A stretch of DNA of 64,000 nt from Ramazzottius varieornatus (lineage: Eukaryota > Tardigrada > Eutardigrada > Parachela > Ramazzottiidae), in NCBI GenBank assembly GCA_001949185.1, contig BDGG01000012.1:47908-111907 (forward strand), written 5' to 3'. Below, in pieces: positions 1 through 12,738 of the stretch. The position numbers and the translations under genes are program-made. The notes under the pieces are model-generated. The model was not told where the DNA came from. It searched no databases and was given only the letters and a program-made list of their open reading frames with translations. Numbering within the stretch: the first letter of the stretch is position 1; each line of letters opens with the position of its first letter.

Positions 1-690
1 AATGAGAGCTTCCGTGCATAACGTAATTATAGCGTCGTGGTCCAGTGTGCGCATCCCCGAAGCATTCGGCGCCATGTCACTCAACACCACATCAACCGGC
101 CTGCCTTCCAGCATGTCCAGTATCTTCTTCTGTACTTTGGGGTTGGTGAAATCAGAATCCTTCAGGAAGATTGCACCGGGGTACGGTGTAATGTCGAGGA
201 GATCAACACCAATGACAATTCCACAAGAGGCCTTCTTCGTGTTTCCTTCCGGAACTTCTTCGTCCACATATTCGAATATTCCATTATCAGTTCTCTCGAC
301 TTTAACCATCAGCGCTTCTCTTGTGTCTTTAGTGATGTCCGGAGGGATGTAGGCATTGACTTTCTTGACGGCAACTTGCGACCATGAGCCAGGTGCAGCG
401 CCGAGATCGATTACCACATGGCCAGGTTGGAGTATCTTGTACTTCTCGTCGATCTCGAGCAGCTTGAAGGCGCTGCGTGCCCGATAGCTGACGGCCTTTG
501 CTTTCTTGACATAAGGATCTTTACTTTGTCGTAGGAGCCATTCGTGGGAGCTTTTGCTGCGAGAAGGGGCAAGGTTGAGCAACCGGAAGTGGCGATGCGA
601 AGCGATGCAGGCCGATTTGCAGTCAGCTGTTCTTGATTCGTGGAACGACCATAGTTCGACGACCGACAAAAGCCTAGAAGACAGTCGCAT
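1..690 (-). CDS. MRM2: Mitochondrial rRNA 2'-O-methyltransferase MRM2 (FtsJ/RrmJ family), C-terminus cut off by window edge
   Basis: Single uninterrupted frame of 230 codons read leftward; the ATG at 690 is chosen because it gives a basic, Ser/Arg-rich mitochondrial targeting peptide (MRLSSRLLSVVELW) before the conserved domain. The family methylates a uridine in the large mitochondrial rRNA using SAM. Visible motifs: the conserved start HEWLLRQSKDPYVKKAKAVS (from about residue 54), the RSAFKLLE segment with the first catalytic Lys, the SAM-binding loop VIDLGAAPGSWSQVA, and SDMAPNASG with the catalytic Asp. The final catalytic Lys and Glu lie outside the window. The region between the SAM loop and GVDLLDI is somewhat longer than I expect for this family. 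No intron is seen in this part. It is head to head with the eIF4E-like gene (438 bp between start codons). Identification is secure. Confidence 0.93.
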   Translation of the reverse strand, partial: MRLSSRLLSVVELWSFHESRTADCKSACIASHRHFRLLNLAPSRSKSSHEWLLRQSKDPYVKKAKAVSYRARSAFKLLEIDEKYKILQPGHVVIDLGAAPGSWSQVAVKKVNAYIPPDITKDTREALMVKVERTDNGIFEYVDEEVPEGNTKKASCGIVIGVDLLDITPYPGAIFLKDSDFTNPKVQKKILDMLEGRPVDVVLSDMAPNASGMRTLDHDAIITLCTEALI

Positions 691-1128
691 AGCCACACCT
701 CGTCCTCCACAGTGTCCAGCGACAAACCTGCAAGATGAACGCAGGGCGAGACAGAGGAAAAGTTCCTTCGTTCGAGTTCCGTTCCTCGACCTAAATTGAA
801 CTCAGCAGTGTAAACAAATCAATAGTCCATCAATCAACTCATTTCGTCGTCCGGTTTTGGTTTATCCGTTTATCGGATTCGGTCCATCGGGCTCGGGCTG
901 CCTTCCGGCACCGGTCCCAGTGACCCAGTCAACCCACTGCGCCCGCGGAAATCAAAAATTACTGGCTGGACTTCGGAGCTCGGAGCTTCGGAGCACGAAG
1001 AAATGTTGTCAACTAGTTGTCTGATCTGTCTCTTCCAGGTTTTCTTTCTGCAGAAAGAATTCTCCCAGTCCTACAAGCTGCAGACAAGCTGTTCCTTGTG
1101 GACCGCTGTTTGTGTTCAATAGGTGAAG

Positions 1129-2069
1129 ATGGAGAGCGTCGTGGAAGACAACAGCGGCGGCGTGTTGAAGTGCGCCAAAGGCCACAGCCACTACAAAGTC
1201 CCGTGGACTATCTACGTTCTCGATCCAGAGCAGTCCAGCCAGACGAACACTTACCGCGATGCACTGTTTCCTCTCGATGTTTTCGATACAGTGGAGGAGG
1301 TGAGGGATCTGTACAGTCTCCAGCCGTTCGCAAAGCCGAACGGTCCACCTTCCTGGAGCCTAGTTGTTCCTCAAGGAACGATCGCTGGTAAGAAATTACC
1401 GCTCCCTAACAGAACTGTCCTTTTTTTCTGACCGTTTCTATTTTTCATCCAGTTTTCCAAGGAGGAAAGTTCGGATACCCCGCTGTAAAGCCTGATTGGG
1501 AAGATCCAGCCACATTGAATGGTACGGAAGAGACGACGAAAAATAATTGCACAAGAATTCTGAAATTCTGATTACAGGTGGCGATTGTATTCACAGGTGG
1601 CGAATTTCGTTTCCTTTTCGAAAAGTCAAACGGACTAGAAGTCATCGACAGTATTTTCCGCAACCTGGTTTCCTGGATGGCTGGGAGTTTTGACTACGGT
1701 GACATTCGCATCCTGGGTCTCTTTATCAAGAACGTCTCCAAGCCGAAGAAGCCTTCGAAGGAACTGCAGTGTCGCGTGTGGGTTTCAGCTTCCTGGAACC
1801 CGAACACCTTCAAAGGCATCTTGTGGAAAATCGGGAAAGATATGGCCCAGAAGATCGCAGATGCAGGAGGAAGAGGTCGAATCTTGTACAACTACCTGTC
1901 AGACATGCAGAACAAGGCGGAGAAGATTGAGACGGTTGAAGAGCCGCGTTTCCAGCTGAGAATCGACGTACCCTTCATCGACCCCAAGACTCAAGCAAAC
2001 AGCTGGCTTCCTGCTGGCAATGAATCTCATGGCTCTAATTCTCCTCGCGACTTAATCACTTCTCGTTAG
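1129..2069 (+). CDS. Divergent eIF4E-family cap-binding-like protein
   Basis: Three exons, 1129-1387, 1453-1521 and 1597-2069, join in phase to 266 aa. eIF4E proteins bind the 5' mRNA cap through stacked Trp residues. Seen here: VPWTIYVLDP near residue 26 (like the first strand of eIF4E), FDTVEEVRDLYSL (matching the TVEDFWALYN helix), then PDWEDPATLNGGEF, which matches the MWEDxxNxxGG segment that carries the second cap-stacking Trp. The equivalent of the first cap Trp is not evident, and the C-terminal tail runs about 50 residues past the expected fold end. Cap binding is therefore uncertain; this may be an eIF4E homologue of the 4E-HP/class-II or a more derived type. The third exon is preceded by two near-identical acceptor sites 19 bp apart; only the second (after 1596) keeps the frame. 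A poly(A) signal AATAAA is at 2325-2330. Confidence 0.72.
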
Positions 2070-2810
2070 TATCTGCCGTTTTCCATGGTATCTTCCCGTT
2101 GCGGAATATTTAAGTTTCGCTGGTCTAATTGGCCTGTTCATCTTGTGAACTGAGTCGCGGAAGACCATACACGGAAACCGCTGCCCTCACGAACAGTGAG
2201 AAGGCTAGGTCCTAAATCCTAATATGGAATTCGTGCCTTTGTTTGCTCAACTTTGAAAGCTTTCGCCATGCTGGTCACATCACTGTTATTTTCTTTCGCT
2301 GGATGTAATTCCCCACAAGCTGTGAATAAATGAAAGATTCTGGTAAAGAAAAGAGTGGCACCTCCGATGCCCCAGGATAATGAAAAAAAACCATCGTTCG
2401 CTGAACCGAGCGTTTCCGTTTAGGTACCAATCAAGTCTGTATCAATCAACGGCAACAGTAGACCATAGAATTCCGAACGAGGAAGCTTAAGTTGCCAGAA
2501 TCGTTTTTCGTTTTACGTTTTCAGAATTTAATCACTGGCTTTTCGCCATCATATATTCCAGCAGCAAAGTCCTTCGGCAAGGTCCTCGTTCAGCAAGAGA
2601 AAAAATCCGTAAAGGTGAATCTAGCGAGCAAACTAGTAAGGTACAGTACTGCAGTAACAGGACAAAAACAAGAACGAAGCCTCGAAACCTTAAAGTGGAC
2701 GATCTGGACAGATGCACTAGTTATCTACACAAAACAAGTTAAGAAAGGTTAACAACGGAGACAGTCCACAATAAAGTTTGAAGGATCGATAAATGCATCT
2801 ACAGAGAGCG
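2070..2810. other. Convergent 3' intergenic stretch
   Basis: Space between the stop codon of the eIF4E-like gene and the stop codon of AMMECR1, which face each other. It holds the 3' UTRs of both. The open frame at 2492-2752 has no domain, no recognised residues and no splice context, and I do not regard it as coding. Confidence 0.6.
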
Positions 2811-4150
<1,340 letters not shown>

Positions 4151-4186
4151 CTTCCGGGAGGACCTAAGAGACGAACATCCATACAC

Positions 4187-7085
4187 TAGTTCCTCTGGTT
4201 ACGATGCAGGACATTTGTTCTCGCCTTGTTGTCTCGGACTCAAAAAGCAAGATCGACGTCCAGAGATTCTTCTCCTCCCAAGCAATGTCCTTCTTCTCGT
4301 TTCACACAACTGGAACTGGCTCCGCCACAACCTCGATTCTCTGTTACACAATCAGGTTCAACAAGGAATCAGACAAAGAGAACACAGCGTGAAGAAAGTT
4401 GAGAACTCGTCAGTCTCGTCTAGAAGAGACTGCCAAACTGGTAGACAGAAGAAAATTCATCAGCTGATTCAGCCTCCGCTAGGCGCTAGCAGAGTGATGG
4501 CGCTAGCTAGTCCGCTTCATCTCTGCATTGCAGGCTTCTGGCGGCAAAACAACCCAAACCAATTAAATAAAGCTAACAAAGGATATGGTTGTGTCATCGC
4601 TGACTCAGTCACTCCCTCACAAGGTAACGGAGGTGAACCTTGGCGCCTGAACTTCTTCCAACTTTTTCTGTCGAAAGTACTCTGTCCTGACTGCTGTTTG
4701 ATGGTACTCTCAATTACCGCCGAGCGTCATCTGGGCCGATAGGAATTTAAGAGACGAGTGCGTTTCGTTAACAGGCGTTTCGGTTTGGGAAACGGTCGAG
4801 CGCATCAAAAAAACCGCAAAGTCTATCTCATAGCAGGCTGTACAGCACATACCTCAAATCTGGTTTCTGTGTTCTCGCACAGTTCGTAAACCCCGTAAAA
4901 TTTTGCCTTGACGACGAAGCACGGGTGGGTTAGGGCCAGCAAAGGTGGAAAAACGACCACCCTGAATGGCTCTGATATACAAGAGGTTGAAATTTCCACC
5001 CTTGGAGAACAAGGTGGGAACGGCAGGATGGAAAAGCGGGGAACAAGCGATAGGGTGGGATCACCGGTTCTCCGTGACATCAAACCCCGTGACCACAAGA
5101 ATCTAAAAGTTCGTGCTGTCTGTTTCAAGGGTTCTCAGTTAACCACCTCATTTGTACTCTATAGAATAGCATTCCCTCCCATCTCGGCCACACACCGTCA
5201 GCCAGTGCGATCGTGAAATGCCATGAAGAGCACTCTGTGACGTCGGTATATCGAAACTGACAGAAGACATCAGTTTGACGGTCTCAGTTACTGGAATTAC
5301 CTAGAGCGGTGCGGCAGTATACCACTCTAGGTTCAGAAACAATAAATCATTTTTGAATTTTCACTGCTCCGATTACGCAAGGACAGTAGCAGTAATTCGG
5401 TACTCTTGCTTCTGTTCAGAAGCCCATATCAGAAAAGGTTTATTGAAGGACGATGCGCAACGTAGCATACAAGTAGCTCTACGATCACCGCTTCATGACT
5501 CGAGATCCAAATCTTCCGGTCTTGACTGGAAATCCTCGTTTGTATGTAATCACGTGAACCGTCAGACCAGACTCAAACCGATGATTACCCATAATTGTGC
5601 CCCATTCTCGCTTTCCTGAGAAACTGAAACAAGCCGCTTGACTTTACTCGATCTGTAGCGGCGGCCATGGGGCCGGCAAATCGAGCACATAAGTTTCCAG
5701 GCTATCCCGAACTGGACTTAATAAAGATGACAGCTGTTTCCAGGAAACGACTGATAAAGGGGAACAGAAACGCATGAAGTCAGCCTCGTTCGCTGTCAAA
5801 GTACGGCCTGCCAAACCACACGCTCTTACTTAGATAGCTGACGGAACGCACGACCATGCCATTGTGCTCGTTGAACGAGTGCATACACCTCTCATCGAAT
5901 TTGACGTGCGCAAACTGAGCCGCACCCCCCCGTTTTGAAAAGTTTCCGAAAGTGTTTGCGAACTGCCTTTTCTTGTAGCTATAATCGCTGTTTGGATTTT
6001 CGCTTTATTTTTATGAACGCGTCAAAAACTGAGGCTTATCAAGAAGAGAAAAGTCAAGTAGGAATGTACTTCCTGCATTTGCTTCAGAGGTCAACAGCGC
6101 TATGGCTATGTGCTTTTGGGGCATTTAATTACCCGCATCAAGAAGAAAAGCAACCAGTCGGTCAACTGTAGGGGAAAGTTTGATATGGGCTATATCGTTT
6201 CCCACCCTGGACTGGCTTGCTAGCCTATCCTTGCGACGAAGCGGACGGATGTGATGACTGCGCTCCGTCGCTAAACTTTATTATTTGTTCTTGGTGTCGG
6301 AAGAAGTGATGTTTTCAGTGCTCTTTTGTTGCCTGTCACAACTGCAATAATTATGTTGACTAATCCCTTACGTTTTCTGCATGATATGGGCTGTGGGCAA
6401 GGTTCCTCAGAAGTCTGGGGTCATAGCGTAGAGGCACAGCTGATGAAAGTTGAGAAGGGATTTTCGCTTTATTGAGAAGGGCAAGGGAGGACTTCAGGTT
6501 TTTCTTGAAATTTCTTGGCCTCCACATGGCAGGCCCCAGCCCCTACCCTTGAGCTACCATGGCCCTTCTCTAAATTTCATCGATTATGTCTCTGCGCCGT
6601 GACCCCAAACTTCTGAGGAGCTCTGCCCAGAGCCCATATTTAGTGCGCGCTTTGCATTTAGCTGCGCAGTTGAACTGTAAATTCGCATACCCAGTGCGCC
6701 ACTTTAAGTGGTAAACTTTCTCCGTACGAAAGGGTCTTCGTCTTAAGTTCCTCCCGGCCCAGATGATGCTCGGTGGCAATTGAGAGTAATATCAAACAGA
6801 AGTCAGGACCGAGTACTGTCGACAGAAAAAGTTGGAAGAAGTTTAGGCGTCGAGGTTAACCTCCGTTCCCTTGTCAGTACCGACGTACGAGTGATCACTG
6901 AACGGAGTGACAGCTCGAACCAGCGTGACGTCAGGAATGCGAGCACGTCACGAGCTAGCACGACTACTTTTCGCATAGTCTATTTCCGGTTCCCGTTTCC
7001 GGGAAGGATTGCTTCATGTTCTGCACTGAATCTTCCCACGCCATGCTGACAGTGTAAGCTAGTGAGTCCGCTTCCTGGTAAGAAG
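4187..7085. other. Long gene-poor interval between divergent AMMECR1 and PYROXD1
   Basis: About 2.9 kb with no supportable gene. It contains an inverted-repeat element at 6383-6640 and scattered short ORFs without recognisable domains. A minus-strand frame at 4862-5128 ends at a fair donor (GTATGT) and reads somewhat protein-like, but no partner exon was found. Close to PYROXD1 there is a CRE-like TGACGTCA site around 6927. I see no RNA gene here. Confidence 0.5.
6383..6640. mobile_element. Terminal-inverted-repeat element (MITE-like)
   Basis: The left arm beginning GATATGGGCTGTGGGC (6383-6440) is repeated in reverse complement at 6583-6640 (AATATGGGCTCTGGGC read on the other strand), with CCTCAGAAGT and GGGGTCA shared by both arms. 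About 80% of arm positions agree over 55 bp. No coding content lies between. No clear target-site duplication was recognised, so the class is unknown. Confidence 0.65.
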
Positions 7086-9078
7086 ATGTCGGCATCAGGT
7101 GAATGCCTGATCATAGGCGGTGGAATCGCTGGAGTTTCCTGTGCAGAAACAGTGAGCTGATCTTCGTAAGACGTGGTTTGTGCAAGAGAAGAGCGTACCT
7201 TCGTCTTTTTTTCAGTTATCTATACTCCAGCCGTCGCTCAGGACGGTTCTGATCTCCGCGTCGTCGCTTGTGAAGGTGGCAACCGGAGTGCGACAGGTAA
7301 TCAATTATCCATAGGGAATCACGAAACGCTTTGTGTCATGGATTTGCACGCTACTTAACCTACTTTCTCCCTTCAGCTGACAAAGACACTCGATGAATTC
7401 GATGTCGAAGAACGTCCATTCGACTGGGTTGAGAGCAGGAATGCTAATTTATCTGTGGTTTGGGGAGAAGTTGCGTCCTTGAACCCAGAGGAACATGTGG
7501 GTAAATTCATACGTACGGTGTTGGATGATTTATTCATGACGTCACCGTGTACATTTCGTGCAAGTTCGCTGACGTCAGGCGTAGAAATCGTCGTGACTTT
7601 TTTTGATTTCCTCCTTTGCAGTGGTTCTTAGAGATGGGAGACGGTTCACCTACAAATTACTGTGCATTTGCTCCGGCGGAAAGCCTAAGGTATTCTTTCC
7701 TTACTTATGCGCAACATCTGCGGTCGTACATTTCCCGAGCTCTTCTCTAGTTGATTGCTAATGATCATCCATCTGTGATTGGTATCCGAGACACTGAAAG
7801 TGTAAAGGTAGGAAACTTTCAGCTGAGCATAAGCATTCATATTCTTTAAGCCCAAACGCTTCACGTCCTCAGGAGTTCATCAGCAAGCTTGGCGATGCTC
7901 GGCGCGTCATGATCGTCGGCAACGGTGGGATCGCTACAGAGATGGCGTCCGAGCTGAAAGACGTGGAATTGATTTGGGTCGTGAAGGATGATTCAGTCAG
8001 CGCCACGTTCGTCGATGCTGGCGCTGCTCAGTTCTTCCTCAGCTCACGGCGTACAAGAAAGGAGAACAATTCAGACCATTCGAACACAAACGATGATAAG
8101 CCTAAAGTTTCCAAAAGACTGAAATACACCGAGGTACATCCATGCAGATCCATGACGACACACGGTAGTGCATTGGGTCCTGACTGGGCAGCCGACATTC
8201 TCATGAAGGGCAAGTCAAACGGGAAATATGACTTGAACATTCAGTACTCTTGTGAGGTACAAGCTCTCATGACCCATGAAGAGTATCTCTCCAGCGGGGA
8301 TAAGTCAGCTGATGAAGACGGAACGAAGGAGGTGAGATGGCCGGTGTATGCGAAGTTGACCAACGGGAAGACTTTCGGTTGTGATTTCGTGGTTAGCGCA
8401 ACGGGTGTCACCCCGAATCTCGACTTCGCAAGAAGTGTTCTTCCGGTGGATGGGATAGCCGTGGATGGTGGGATGAAAGTAGACGAGAGAATGGAAACGT
8501 GTCTGAGGGATGTCTTCGCAGCAGGGGATGTGTGTACGACCATGTGGGAACCCGCACCCCATTGGATGCAGGTGCTTGTCTCCCTCTGTAAAGTTCCGAA
8601 GGTTACTTCGATTACCTGTAATTTGGTTTTGCAGATGCGACTGTGGTCACAGGCAAGACAGATGGGCTCTTATGCTGCAAAGTGCATGGTGGCTAAATGG
8701 AACAACGAGGAAATAACGTTGGACTTCGGTTTCGAGATGTTCTCACATGCTACGCGGTTCTTTGGCTTCAAGGTAGTTTTGCGGGTATGGTGAAAAGTCT
8801 CTCGATCGTTCAGTGTTTTTCTTTCCTAGGTTATACTGCTGGGCTTGTTCAACGGTCAGCGGTTGGGGAAGGAGTACGAGATCCTTCTACGGATGAACAA
8901 AGGCGAAGAGTACATCAAAGCCATCGTCAAAGATGGACGTTTACAAGGTGCGATCTTGATCGGCGAAACTGATCTCGAAGAAACATTCGAAAATTTGATT
9001 TTAAATAGGATAGATATCAGCCGGTTTGGCGAAGATTTACTGAATCCAGATGTTGATATTGAAGATTATTTTGATTAG
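7086..9078 (+). CDS. PYROXD1: Pyridine nucleotide-disulfide oxidoreductase domain protein 1
   Basis: Eight exons: 7086-7151, 7216-7296, 7377-7500, 7622-7689, 7751-7807, 7873-8571, 8635-8772, 8830-9078; all phases agree and give 493 aa (human protein about 500). PYROXD1 is a FAD- and NADH-dependent oxidoreductase of nucleus and cytosol; in vertebrates it protects the tRNA ligase complex and its loss causes myopathy. Seen here: the FAD-binding [13 protein letters not shown] at residues 8-20, the second dinucleotide fold [12 protein letters not shown] at about 146, [43 protein letters not shown], and a C-terminus [15 protein letters not shown]...DIEDYFD almost identical to the human one. The exon 3 donor is the second GT of GTGGGTAA; the first would break the frame. 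It is a confident one-to-one orthologue. Confidence 0.97.
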
Positions 9079-9645
9079 CGTATGTTGTATACAGAAACTA
9101 GTAACAAGCTTTTATACTAAAACTCACTGCCGATCCTAAACAAACACTGAATTTTGGGTGAGGTCCGCAATCCTTGCCAGTAGCTTATTCCTATCGGCTG
9201 GGCTGGAAGTGAATAGAGTCAGCCGTGCTATGTCTTGGTTCACGACTAGACGGTGAGACGACATCTTTTTGCATTTCCATGGGCGGTGGGAAGGGGGAAT
9301 TTCTACGGTGGCTTCCGACAGTGGAATGCGGATGGACGGCTACAAACAACCAATCTGTGAGTTCCTCCCGCGTCGATGGTGCGGACCAAGTACTTTTCTA
9401 AACTTATATAAGGTGCTTGCTAGTCTTACCAAGTTTGTTTGCTTGTAGACGATCTTCAGAATAGGTCCGGGAATCAGTTGAAGAGTCACAGGGCGTTTCC
9501 TGCGTGGCGGCAAGCAGCTGACCACGGACCAGGAGTCCATAATCTCGAGGGAAGCGTCCAGGGGTAACAAAACCAGACTCGGTACTCCGACTATCAGTCA
9601 GCAATATTTTTCGAGGTACGAGTACGTTAACTTTTGTGGCTTGAA
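9079..9645. other. Convergent 3' intergenic stretch
   Basis: Between the stop of PYROXD1 and the stop of the unrecognised minus-strand gene. Overlapping open frames at 9340-9604 on the minus strand lie downstream of that gene's stop and show no domain. Taken as UTR and spacer. Confidence 0.5.
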
Positions 9646-10985
9646 CTACGAAATACCTATGGGAGTGACGGAGGCGAATCCTTCCCTTTCTTTCAGAATT
9701 CTCGCCACCTGATCAGTTAAGAAGCATTATAGCGGAAGCTAACGCCGTTAATCCGGAGAGAGCGAACAAGTAAGCCTTACCTCTTCCGCTTCCCGATGTA
9801 ACCGAAGTTCGGACTTAGACAGGGGAGGTACTTCAATGGCAGGTTCCACGGTGGCCGGTGGGAGTATCGGCAGTGGGAGGGGTGGCGGTGACGAGAATGC
9901 GGGTACGCTAAGGTAGGATAACTCGGTCCTGTGCCATACATCTTCGTCCAAGTCCGTAGCACTTCCCTCTTCCCATGGTTCAGGCGGCCCTCTCCCTGTG
10001 TCAACCCACTCTTGAGAATGCAGGGGATAGCGCATACGCAGGCCTCCGCTTTCTACAGCCGTGCTTTCCCAGGGTAGTTCAGGCAAAGGTTCGGGATCCT
10101 AAAAAAAATACCTCCTTGAACTGATAAAGGGTTTTGTCGGATGGTCGACATAAGTTTTGTTTCATGGAGAACTAGAATCTGAGCACTAGGAGATCGGGAA
10201 ACGAAAGTACGAAACGTACAAGAATGTTATCACAAGTGACGCATGTTTCCGTTGTTATCGTTCAGCGGCGTGCGTCACTTGGGACGACGATCTTGTACGT
10301 TTCGTTGTGCCGGTCATTGAATTATTTCAATATCGCTTCAAAATCAAAACCCTAAAGTAGTACTGTAACCTTATCTGTGTAACCTTTGGTTCTGTCCGTA
10401 GTTCAGCCAGCGTGTCATATCTTTCGTTGTTCTCGTTCCCCGTGGCATATTTTGCTGATCGTTGGAGGAGGCTGAGCATAATGCTAGGTCGTTCAGGCTT
10501 CACGACGAAGTCCACGTCAGTCATTTCGGAAACCATATCCAGACCGACATGGCGACTGATGGATTCTGAGATACAATCCAGTTCTGCTGTAATGGCGTCG
10601 TTCAACATGCTAGTTTGTCTTCCTGCCAGTATGGGTGCAGACAGGTCCAAGGCGGACCGGGAAGTGCCATATGGCACTTCCGATGCTTCAAACTGGGCTG
10701 GGTCTTCACTGGAAACACGCACGCCGTGTGCTCTTAACCTCCATCCCGGGTCATCATCGAAATCGTCCAACAACGCTATCGCATGTTCTAAACAATGTAA
10801 TCGATGCCTGATGATCGGTCATAAAAAATAATTTGGATTGTACGAAATATTGCTGGCGTATGTTCACCTGGGTCGTGAACGGACATGTTTTTTAAGCTGC
10901 TTCCCTCTTCCCAGAATTTATTCCCAGCATTATCCAGGGCACCTAACGAAGACTTTTCTTGTACAGCTTCCACCATTTGTTCCAT
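9646..10985 (-). CDS. Unrecognised 300-aa protein, four exons
   Basis: Exons 10985-10868, 10787-10384, 10098-9781 and 9708-9646 join in phase (1, 0, 0). I do not recognise the family. N-terminus MEQMVEAVQEKSSL and the following 40 residues look helical. An acidic patch DDFDDDPGW is near residue 50. Residues 60-170 are mixed polar, with helical-looking ISESISRHVGLDMVSEM. Residues 175-270 are rich in Pro and Glu, including EDVWHRTELSYLS and a run SPPPLPLPILPPA. The end is a short charged helix EAEEVARILKEREGF followed by ASVTPIGIS. No signal peptide and no membrane segment are seen. It is head to head with myosin light chain and convergent with PYROXD1. Exon 4 is only 63 bp; its placement rests on phase and on a coherent helix across the junction. 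Intron 2 holds a family-A hairpin. Confidence 0.62.
10205..10313. mobile_element. Family-A hairpin MITE
   Basis: In intron 2 of the unrecognised gene. Arms CACAAGTGACGCATG and GTGCGTCACTTGGG carry matching changes (A in place of G on one arm, T in place of C on the other). Flanks ACGTACAAGA and TCTTGTACGT also pair. Confidence 0.85.
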
Positions 10986-11647
10986 AAAACTGTCGGCACA
11001 CAGCAGATTCGGATTTTAGTATAGGAGATCTCTACTACCACGTGTGGTGAACCCGAGCCTCGCTCGAGGGCGCGCTACTCACAGTCTATGGCAACAGCTA
11101 TCTTGTCGAACACGATGTGCTTTTCTTTCAAGCAAACCATGTGAACGGAGGACAAGTTCTGCTGGCACAACGGGAAAATTCGAAGGAAGGACCGGAAGTG
11201 CCAGTCTTCGAAGAACCTGCGGACAGCGCCATCTGGGCTGCGTCTCCCATCACAAGGATGGACAGTCCTGTGGCCTAATGGTACGCACTATCAATCAAAA
11301 GCACACCTGTTGATTGGGTTGATTCGTTTGCAGGAAACTTCAAAAGAGAACTGGTTTCAGTGGTGAGTGGTTTGTGAAATTGGCCATGCTTAAAAGATTA
11401 GTCAGTCATGTTTGCATTCCTCCGCGTCTGACTTTACAGCCTCCTTTACGACCGAGCTCTTTATGTCAGGACGACATTTACGAGAGAGAAGCGCTGGCCG
11501 TCAGGCTTGAGTGACAAACTGCTCCGCTTCACACTGCGCGCCGCTGTGCTTGACATTGGATCTAAGTAGTGCGAGTAAGTCTTCTCATTCTTCGTCATCT
11601 TTCCTCGTCTTACCTTGATCTTTTATTTGATGCATTTGTTAGGCAAG
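10986..11647. other. Divergent promoter interval, with an unresolved open stretch
   Basis: Upstream of the unrecognised gene and of myosin light chain. Both strands are open at 11050-11280: the plus strand reads LLTVYGNSYLVEHDVLFFQ and onward to a TAA without any ATG, while the minus strand has an ATG followed by 20 residues and a strong GTGAGT donor that does not match the phase of the next exon. Either could be a 5' untranslated or alternative exon. I could not decide. Confidence 0.35.
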
Positions 11648-12271
11648 ATGGTAGCACAGCAGTCCTTCACAGAACAGCAGATCGCCGACTTCCAGGAAGC
11701 TTTCTCTTTGTTTGATAACAAAGGAGATGGACGGATCTTTGCTTCGCAGCTGGGAGAAGTGCTGCGCGCTTTAGGACAGAATCCCACCGAATCTGAAGTC
11801 AAGAAGTACCAGGCTCAGTACAAGTCCGACCAGAGGATTAGCTTCGATGTATTTCTCCCGATTTTTCACGAGATATCGAGGCTGAAGGAGCCGTATTCCC
11901 ACGACGGTTTCGTTGAAGGTAAGTGCATATTTGTGTTGTTATTGTTTTGATTGAGATTCGCAGCCACGTTACTGCTGAAGTTGTTGTTGGTTATTGCTAC
12001 AACAAATCAATCAGATCGAAATTGAGTGGACAAAAGTTGCTCGTTCGTTGTTGATCGAGCTGACTGGTTGATTGTTGATTAATACACAGGTCTGCGTCAC
12101 TTCGACACGGAAGGGAATGGCATGGTCAAAACCTCGGATCTTCGACACCTTCTGACGACTCTGGGTGATAAGCTGTCCGAGGATGAGTTCAAAGACTTGA
12201 TTGCTGGGCAGGAGGACAGTAATGGATGCATAAATTACGAAGAGTTCATAAGGAACCTTATGAATTCTTGA
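11648..12271 (+). CDS. Myosin essential (alkali) light chain
   Basis: Two coding exons, 11648-11918 and 12090-12271, give 150 aa, the normal length for this family. Essential light chains wrap the IQ motif of the myosin neck. The calmodulin-like fold is clear: [20 protein letters not shown] begins the first EF-hand, [17 protein letters not shown] follows, then PIFHEI, and the second lobe has [20 protein letters not shown] and [13 protein letters not shown] with the final EF-hand [16 protein letters not shown]. Calcium-loop residues are largely degenerate, as usual in this family. The splice at FVEG/LRHFD is the expected position. An AG (TTGTTAG) a few bases before the ATG suggests an intron in the 5' UTR. 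A diverged relative lies 1 kb downstream. Confidence 0.95.
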
Positions 12272-12738
12272 GGTGCTACAGCCTACAGTATAAGCAACTC
12301 GACGGACGAACCCTCTGCTTCCACAATCTACATACTTTACTTCCTGATCGCAGCTTCTGTTGTCACCATTCCTTTGAATCTTTTTCCTCTCGTTTCTTCC
12401 TTCTCTGAGCTACTTTGATGTATCTTTGTCCGTTCATTTGTCCCTGTATCCTGAATAATCGTTCCTGTTTTCGAAATTTCTTTTATTATTATGCGAACAC
12501 GCCGCACAAATTGTCGAGTGCTGTTCCCTCTTAGATGTGCCTTTAGTAGACAGAATGTGTGCAGTGACCTCGACGGACGTCTCACGCGCCGTGAGAGTAC
12601 AGTACGAAATCCAGAAACATCCTGTTCGATTTAATGTGTCGCGAGTTTCGTGAAGAGCGATAGACGAACAATAGAGCATACGAATAACCCAAAATTCGAA
12701 CTATCAAGGCGGATCATTGAGTGTCTTGTCTTTTTCGG

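Noticed and set aside
4862-5128. Minus-strand frame with protein-like reading (FVVKAKFYGVYELCENTE) ending at a GTATGT donor
   Set aside because: No start, no matching acceptor exon, no family recognised.
6685-6715. GTGCGCCACTTTAAGTGG near 6693, resembling a family-A arm
   Set aside because: Only one arm; no partner or outer arms nearby, so not counted as a copy.
7909-8793. PYROXD1 read as a single 294-aa gene
   Set aside because: It is only exon 6 plus read-through of introns; eight exons in phase give the full protein.
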